Source of the DNA: SXXH01 sp041165735
GTDB lineage: Bacteria; Planctomycetota; UBA1135; GCA-002686595
Reading direction: 5' to 3'
Assembly: GCA_046341775.1 (NCBI GenBank)
Contig: JBKDQQ010000052.1
Coordinates: 1-64,000 of the forward strand
DNA length: 64,000 bases
This document shows, in pieces, positions 59,600-64,000 of this stretch. Below the pieces are notes generated by a model. It did no database searches. It saw only the letters and a list, made by a program, of their open reading frames with translations, and was not told the origin of the DNA. The translations under genes were made by a program, and so were the position numbers. Each line of letters starts with the position of its first letter. The stretch's first letter is position 1.

Positions 59600-60361
59600 T
59601 CAGGCCTTCTTCTTCTTCGGCGCCAGCTTCAGCTCGAGCGCCGCGACCTTGCCGTCGGATCCGACGACGACCTCGCCCTCGCCGCGGCCCAGCGTCTCGT
59701 GCCAGATCTTGACCTTCCACGTGCCGGGCGGGACGCCGTCGACGGCGAAGGACCCGTCGGCCGCCGTCAAGGCGTGGAAGGGCTTGTCGGTGACGTACAC
59801 CCAATTGCTCATCCACGGGTGGTAGTCGCAGTTGATCTTGACCTTGTCGGCGTTGGCGAAGACGACTTCGTCCTTGCCGCCCGGGGCCATGGTCTTGTTG
59901 AACGAGTCGTTCTTGAGCGACTGCGCGCGCACGTTGTGGGCGACGCCGTCGCTGTTCAGGAAGCGCACCGTGGCGCCCGCGGGCACGACGACGACATGCG
60001 GGTCGAACACGCACTTCTTCTGGTCGACGACGATCGGATCCTTCGGGACGACCACCTTGGCGTCCTTGACGTCGATCTCCACCACGGCGTTCTTCAAGCC
60101 GTTCTTCTCGTCGACGACGAGCGCGGGATCGCTCGCGTCGACGCTCGATCCGTCGGCGCAGCAACCCTTGGACTGCTCGGCGGTCACCGACAGCGGCTTG
60201 GCCTCGGGCTTGGGGCCGTCGTAGAGCACCTTGCCGGACACCTTGTGGCCGGACGCGGGCGCGGCGGAGGGCGCGGGGTCCTGCCGCGCGCCGCTCGAGG
60301 CGGCGACGGCGGCGACGGCGAGGATCGCGGAGGGGACGAGGAGGGCGAACGGCGTCTGCAT
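59600..60361 (-). CDS. Cupredoxin-like secreted protein with transthyretin-like C-terminus
   Basis: A 253-residue protein with an N-terminal signal or anchor. HKVSGKVLYDG starts the mature region. Residues about 125-190 have the blue-copper layout: VPAGATVRFLNSDGVAHNV (first His ligand), then NCDYHPWMSNWVYV, where Cys near 176, His 179 and Met 182 would complete a type 1 copper site. The C-terminal part GSFAVDGVPPGTWKVKIWHETLGRG is transthyretin-like. It may carry electrons at the cell surface. TAGGAT (extended -10, TGC before it) ends 7 bases before the ATG. The ATG is therefore probably the first base of the mRNA. Confidence 0.8.
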   Translation of the reverse strand: MQTPFALLVPSAILAVAAVAASSGARQDPAPSAAPASGHKVSGKVLYDGPKPEAKPLSVTAEQSKGCCADGSSVDASDPALVVDEKNGLKNAVVEIDVKDAKVVVPKDPIVVDQKKCVFDPHVVVVPAGATVRFLNSDGVAHNVRAQSLKNDSFNKTMAPGGKDEVVFANADKVKINCDYHPWMSNWVYVTDKPFHALTAADGSFAVDGVPPGTWKVKIWHETLGRGEGEVVVGSDGKVAALELKLAPKKKKA

Positions 60362-60368
60362 GCGTCCG

Positions 60369-60374
60369 ATCCTA
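60369..60374 (-). promoter_or_regulatory. Extended -10 box (TGC-TAGGAT) for the cupredoxin-like gene
   Basis: TAGGAT on the minus strand, preceded by TGC, ends 7 bases before the ATG at 60361. No -35 box. The mRNA would be leaderless. Confidence 0.45.
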
Positions 60375-60403
60375 GCAGAGGCCCGCGCTCCCGCCGCCGA
60401 GGC

Positions 60404-61621
60404 TCAATCGCGGGCGCGAGGACGCGGCGACCAGCGTCCCGGCTCGAGCTGCGCGACCTCGGGCAGTTCGCCCACGAGCGGCAGCGCCCACTCCACGAAC
60501 GCCCCGGCGATGTCCGGCCCCTTGGCGAGGAAGCGCTCGTCGAGCGGACGCGTGGCCTTGGCGAGCTTCGCCACCTCGACCAGGCGGCACTTCGAGCGGT
60601 ACTTCCTGCGCGCCTCGCGCTCGAGCACGACCGATCCGCCGCGCTCGCGGCCCGCGAGCATGGCCTCGGCGGCGAAGGCCCCCGCGGCGAAGGCCTCCTC
60701 CGCGTCGACCGCGGACACGCAACCCGCGAAGCTGCGCTGCAGGTAGCCGAAGGTGTCGGCGCGCACGCGCTTGATGCCGAGGCGCGACTTGACCGCCGAG
60801 GAGAGGAAGTCGCCCAGGTGCCCGGAGCCGGACAACTGCAGGTTGCCGTGGCTGTCCTTCTCTCCGCTGGCGCCGATGGGCGCGCCGGAGGCGTCGCGCA
60901 CGCCTTCGCTGACCGCCACCACGCAGCGTCCAATCCGCTTGACAGTCTCGTCGACGTCCGCGAGGAACGAGGACAGGTCGAACACGCGCTCGGGAACGTA
61001 GACGAGGTGCGGCGCGGAGTCCTCGCGCGTGCGCGCGAGCACGCTCGCCGCCGTGAGCCAGCCCGCGTCGCGGCCCATGAGGACGTTGATCTTCACGCCG
61101 CCCAGCGAACGGTTGTCCTCTTCGTCCCCGAGGAACGCGCAGGCCACGAAGCGCGCCGCCGATCCGTAGCCCGGACAGTGGTCGGTCACCCGCAGGTCGT
61201 TGTCGATGGTCTTGGGCACGTGCCACACCGACAGATCGCGCCCCTGCTCGCGCGCCATGCCCTCGAGGATCGAAGCGGTCTCGGCCGAGTCGTTGCCGCC
61301 GATGTACGCGAAGTGGCGCACCTCCAGTTCCTCGAGGCGCTCGAGCAGGCGCGCGCATTCCGCCGCGTCCGGCTTCTTGCGCACGCTGCCCAGCGCCGCG
61401 CCCGGCGTGCCCGCCACCGCCTTCCACCGCCTCCGCCCCGTCGCGCGCAAGTCGACGAGATCGCCGGCGAGCAGCCCCTCGACCCCGCGTCGCGCGCCGA
61501 GCAAGTGCCGCACGCCGCGTTCTCCGTGCAGGGTCGAGACGAGGCCCCACAGGCTCTGGTTGATGACGGCGGTGGGGCCGCCCGACTGGCCGATCAGGAT
61601 GTTCTGGCGCTTCTTCGTCAT
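60404..61621 (-). CDS. 6-phosphofructokinase, pyrophosphate-dependent type
   Basis: A 405-residue group A phosphofructokinase: LIGQSGGPTAVINQSL at the N-terminus, AYIGGNDSAETA near residue 107, VPKTIDNDLRVTDHCPGYGSAARF near 135, VLMGRDAGWLTAASVLAR, and PAxxTFGYLQRSF-like blocks. The Asp in GGND and the Lys in PKTIDND are the residues that mark PPi-using enzymes (ATP enzymes have Gly at both). It would interconvert fructose 6-phosphate and fructose 1,6-bisphosphate in the cytoplasm, reversibly. The gene stands 42 bases upstream of the cupredoxin-like gene. A TAGAGT box at 61662-61667 may start its transcript. Confidence 0.9.
   Translation of the reverse strand: MTKKRQNILIGQSGGPTAVINQSLWGLVSTLHGERGVRHLLGARRGVEGLLAGDLVDLRATGRRRWKAVAGTPGAALGSVRKKPDAAECARLLERLEELEVRHFAYIGGNDSAETASILEGMAREQGRDLSVWHVPKTIDNDLRVTDHCPGYGSAARFVACAFLGDEEDNRSLGGVKINVLMGRDAGWLTAASVLARTREDSAPHLVYVPERVFDLSSFLADVDETVKRIGRCVVAVSEGVRDASGAPIGASGEKDSHGNLQLSGSGHLGDFLSSAVKSRLGIKRVRADTFGYLQRSFAGCVSAVDAEEAFAAGAFAAEAMLAGRERGGSVVLEREARRKYRSKCRLVEVAKLAKATRPLDERFLAKGPDIAGAFVEWALPLVGELPEVAQLEPGRWSPRPRARD
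60928..60943. repeat. Dispersed palindrome, one mismatch
   Basis: GTCCA-ATCCGC-TTGAC, inside the phosphofructokinase gene. Its left half has the same change as the copy at 10075 read on the minus strand. Confidence 0.45.
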
Positions 61622-61762
61622 GGAATCGTCGGCGCGCCTCGCGGGAGGCCGCAGTCGCGACACTCTAGTCGCGCTCGGCGGGCGGACGCGAGCCGAGGCC
61701 GGGCGCCGACGCGGCGATTCCCCGCGTTTCGCGCAGGCCGGAACGCACCCGCCCCTGGCCAC

Positions 61763-61792
61763 TTGCGCGGGCGGGGTGCCGCCCTGTAGCAT
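61763..61792 (+). promoter_or_regulatory. Promoter of tRNA-Leu
   Basis: TTGCGC at 61763-61768, 18-base spacer, TAGCAT at 61787-61792. Transcription would start near 61799, about 18 bases before the mature 5' end. Confidence 0.55.
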
Positions 61793-61816
61793 CTTCGCCC
61801 TCGAAAGAGGCACGGT

Positions 61817-61904
61817 GCCCCGGTGGCGGAATTGGCAGACGCGCAGGCTTGAGGTGCCTGTGGGCTAATCACCCTTGCTGGTTCGATCCCAGTCCGGGGC
61901 ACCA
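61817..61904 (+). tRNA. tRNA-Leu (anticodon GAG)
   Basis: An 88-base class II tRNA with acceptor GCCCCGG pairing with CCGGGGC, discriminator A and encoded CCA at 61902-61904. The anticodon stem CAGGC/GCCTG encloses loop TTGAGGT with anticodon GAG. A long variable arm (TGGGCTAATCACCC region) and GGTTCGATCCC T-loop fit tRNA-Leu. It decodes CUC and CUU. Confidence 0.95.
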
Positions 61905-61912
61905 AACTTGCC

Positions 61913-61928
61913 CGCCGAGCCTTCGGCG
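61913..61928 (+). terminator. Weak hairpin after the tRNA
   Basis: CGCCGA-GCCT-TCGGCG; six pairs and a 4-base loop, no U tract. Could help end the tRNA transcript. Confidence 0.25.
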
Positions 61929-61984
61929 CGCCCCGACTGCACGCGCCCCGACTGAATGCGCTCCGCTGCACGCGCTCCGCTGCA
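61927..61984. repeat. Short tandem repeats of 14-15 bp downstream of tRNA-Leu
   Basis: Four units at 61927-61941, 61942-61956, 61957-61970 and 61971-61984: two near-identical copies of cgcgccccgactgca, then two of the form cgcgctccgctgca. They occupy the gap between the tRNA and the stop of the converging last gene. Confidence 0.7.
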
Positions 61985-62026
61985 CGCACGCCGGTCGCAT
62001 GTTCCGCGACGCGGCGCCGGCCGGCC

Positions 62027-64000
62027 CTACTCCGGCAGCGGCGCCAAGGCGCGCACGCTCACGTCGAAGTTCTTCGGGTCGAGCCTGAGCAGTGCCGCCA
62101 CGCCCCGCATGCCCGACAGGTAGGCGTACTGCCTCTCGCGATCGGCCAGCAGGCGCGGCACCTGCTCGTCGCGGATCGCCTTCTCCATCGCCTCGAGTTG
62201 CGGATCGACGAGTTCGTCGACCTGCTTCTGGACCTCGGGCGAAAGGCGCCCGCGCTGCTGCCCCGGGAAGCGCTCGCGCAGCACCTTGTCCTCCAAGCTG
62301 GCGCGTTGCGTGCGCCAGTCGACGACGATCGAGTCCTCGACCGCGCGCTGCGCGCCTTGGCGCAGGATCGGCACGAGCGTGCGCGGATTGGCGTACGCGA
62401 ACACATGCCCGCCGGTCGTCATGCTGCGCGTCAACGCCAGGAACCCCGGATCGTCGCCCAGGCGCCGGTTGGACTCGCCCTGCGTGTAGACCGAGATGAT
62501 CTGGTCGAGCAGGCCGAAGTGGTTGGTGACCACCACGATGTCCTGGATGTCGCAGGTCACGATCTGGCCCGTGCCCGGCACGAAGCGCGAGTGGAACTCG
62601 CGCAGGCTGGTGAAGCCGCGCCATTCGCGCTTGTAGTAGCCGGCGTCCCCCGGCTTGAGGCCTTGCAGGCCGAACTTGGCCGAGTTCGTGCCGATCGTGT
62701 CGCGCAAGGCCACGAGCGGCGCCAGGTTCTTGGGCCACAGGACCAGCGCCCACGCGGGCGTCGGCTGTCCGTCGTTCGGCGGGTCGTCCTCCCTCTTCGC
62801 GTAGTCGTTGGGCCTGGCGAAGAAGGCGACGCGATCCTTCAGCGCGCCTTCGATCTCGGCCACGAGCGCGTCGAGGCTCTGGTACTTGCCCGTGTTGCGG
62901 AACAAGTCCTCCATGTTGACGCGCAGCGCCGGCTCCATGGAAGCCACGATGGCGCGCAGCGCCTCGGATGCCGGCAGGCGCGCGTAGGCGAAGAAGGCCG
63001 CGTCCGCCGGCGCGACGCGCGCCGCCTCGTTCCACAGCTCGTTGTTGTCGAAGCCGCGGCCGCGGTACGCGCGCGCCATCTCGGGCGTGATGGCTTCGCT
63101 CGACAACTCGCCGTGCAGGTCGAGCTTGAACTCCTCGGCGACGTCGATCGTGCCCACGACGTTCTTGACCGAGGAGAGCTGCACGAAGCGCCCGAGCAGG
63201 GCCTCGCCGAACTCCTGCGAGGCGGGATCGGGCAGCGGGCCCTTCAGTTGCAGCGCGTCCTGCAGCTTGCGCAGGTTGACGTACAACTCGAACTCGTCGC
63301 GCCGCGCGTTGCGCTCGGCGTTCTGCACGTGGTCGAAGTAGATCGCGCTCTGGTAGAAGCTGTCGGCGAAGGCCTGCGACTCCAACGCGAAGGCCTGCTG
63401 CAGCAACTCCGGCCGCGTCGCCACCATGACGACATCGCGCAGGCGCGCCACATGCAGCGCGCGCGGCAGGCCGCCGCCCGAGAGCACGTGCCAGCGCTCG
63501 CCCTTCCGCACCGACAGTCCCTGTCGGGCGAGCCCCAGCGATTCGTGGTGGTCGAGCGCCGCCACGGCCAGCTTGCCCAGCCAGTTGCAGCGCCCGTAGG
63601 CGCACCAATCGGCCTGCGCCAGGTCGGCGCCGCGGAAGTAGCCCGCCACCGCCAGGTCCTCGCCGCCGAACACGTCCACGGGCTTCTGCCCCAGCGGCAA
63701 CTGGTCGGAGATCTCGCGCAGGCGCGCCAGCGAGCGGTCGAGGTCCATGGCCTCTGCGAGCTGCTGCTTCTGCGGGCTGTCCAGCCAGGCGCGCCACGCG
63801 TCCCAACGATCGAGCCGATCCCGGGCCGCCAGTTCGGGGAACTCGCCGAAGGCGTCCTTCAAGCCCGCGCGCGCCGCGTAGAAGTCGACATCGCGCGGCA
63901 CCAGCGCCGCGACGTCCGCCTCCAGGTCGCCTTCGAGCGGGTTGAACACGAAGGTGGAGAAGGCGAAGTAGCCGGCGAAGGCCACGACGCCCGCGCCGAT
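62027..64000 (-). CDS. Large membrane-anchored protein of unknown function, 5' end missing
   Basis: At least 657 residues, running off the window edge; a GTG at 63985 is in frame but the open frame continues to the edge with hydrophobic codons (IGAGV), so the true start is probably beyond. The first 15 visible residues are a membrane segment (VAFAGYFAFSTFVFN), then a mainly helical extracytoplasmic part: DVAALVPRDVDFYAARAGL, WDAWRAWLDSPQKQQLAEAMDLD, GYFRGADLAQADWCAYGRCNWLGKL, and VTCDIQDIVVVTNHFGLLDQII. It resembles large planctomycete hypothetical proteins in style (DUF-type, no catalytic motif). No family recognised. Stop is TAG at 62027-62029. Confidence 0.6.
   Translation of the reverse strand: MGAGVVAFAGYFAFSTFVFNPLEGDLEADVAALVPRDVDFYAARAGLKDAFGEFPELAARDRLDRWDAWRAWLDSPQKQQLAEAMDLDRSLARLREISDQLPLGQKPVDVFGGEDLAVAGYFRGADLAQADWCAYGRCNWLGKLAVAALDHHESLGLARQGLSVRKGERWHVLSGGGLPRALHVARLRDVVMVATRPELLQQAFALESQAFADSFYQSAIYFDHVQNAERNARRDEFELYVNLRKLQDALQLKGPLPDPASQEFGEALLGRFVQLSSVKNVVGTIDVAEEFKLDLHGELSSEAITPEMARAYRGRGFDNNELWNEAARVAPADAAFFAYARLPASEALRAIVASMEPALRVNMEDLFRNTGKYQSLDALVAEIEGALKDRVAFFARPNDYAKREDDPPNDGQPTPAWALVLWPKNLAPLVALRDTIGTNSAKFGLQGLKPGDAGYYKREWRGFTSLREFHSRFVPGTGQIVTCDIQDIVVVTNHFGLLDQIISVYTQGESNRRLGDDPGFLALTRSMTTGGHVFAYANPRTLVPILRQGAQRAVEDSIVVDWRTQRASLEDKVLRERFPGQQRGRLSPEVQKQVDELVDPQLEAMEKAIRDEQVPRLLADRERQYAYLSGMRGVAALLRLDPKNFDVSVRALAPLPE

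Noticed and set aside
10075..60943. Palindromes as ends of mobile elements
   Set aside because: No transposase, no target duplications, and the sequence between neighbouring copies is ordinary single-copy genes.
10075..60943. Palindrome as a CRP/FNR-type operator
   Set aside because: The 5-6-5 layout is similar, but nearly all copies are deep inside genes rather than upstream of them.

Overview
The window is very GC-rich, densely coding bacterial DNA. Several protein types point to the Planctomycetota or a close relative: a DUF1080/beta-propeller/cytochrome c fusion of the planctomycete-verrucomicrobial kind (50863-54471), a secreted protein with a Cys-rich tail of a style I recall from planctomycete genomes (28827-30431), and many lipoproteins, FG-GAP and carboxypeptidase-regulatory-like proteins. 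Genus cannot be told from the sequence. I see no rRNA, CRISPR array, insertion sequence or phage gene. There is one tRNA, tRNA-Leu(GAG), at 61817-61904.

Layout. 1-8829: the end of a zinc-ribbon protein, signal peptide peptidase SppA, then histidine degradation (hutU, hutH) interrupted by an oppositely oriented murJ-like flippase, then a membrane-anchored regulatory-domain protein. 8925-18012: an FG-GAP lipoprotein, an unknown secreted protein, an isocitrate/isopropylmalate dehydrogenase relative, a DegT-type aminotransferase, and a flippase-glycosyltransferase pair. 18022-28306 (minus strand): a tightly overlapping six-gene glycan operon (PseG/MurG-like transferase, two GT4 enzymes, an ABC exporter, a protein with two kinase-like domains, an AlgE-like outer-membrane barrel) followed by an SDR. 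A 520-base control region (28307-28826) carries two outward-facing sigma-54-type promoters, one for this operon and one for the secreted protein on the other side. 30443-42820: a frameshifted beta-helix lipoprotein, a molybdopterin oxidoreductase with two small lipoproteins, two more GT4 genes, FHA and cupin genes, an ABC-permease-TPR trio, DedA and rsfS. 42870-50708: a thioredoxin/toroid protein, a PMT-like membrane glycosyltransferase and a MacAB-like efflux operon with two permeases. 50863-64000: the DUF1080 fusion, an exonuclease, a matrixin-like metalloprotease with a C-terminal sorting tail, HDOD, a blue-copper-like protein, a PPi-type phosphofructokinase, the tRNA and a truncated membrane protein.

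The genes work together mainly in building, exporting and decorating the cell surface; at least nine are for glycan synthesis or export, spread over several loci. Start codons often overlap the preceding stop (ATGA, GTGA, TGATG), so translational coupling is common. Several genes have a TAGNNT-like -10 box ending only 5-9 bases before the start codon, which suggests leaderless mRNAs.

The most unexpected signal is a dispersed palindrome, GTCAA-N6-TTGAC. Five perfect copies and four one-mismatch copies are scattered over 51 kb, mostly inside unrelated genes and always with the same 6-base spacer. By base composition I would expect about 0.01 perfect copies. It looks like a chromosome-wide protein-binding site and matches nothing I know by name.
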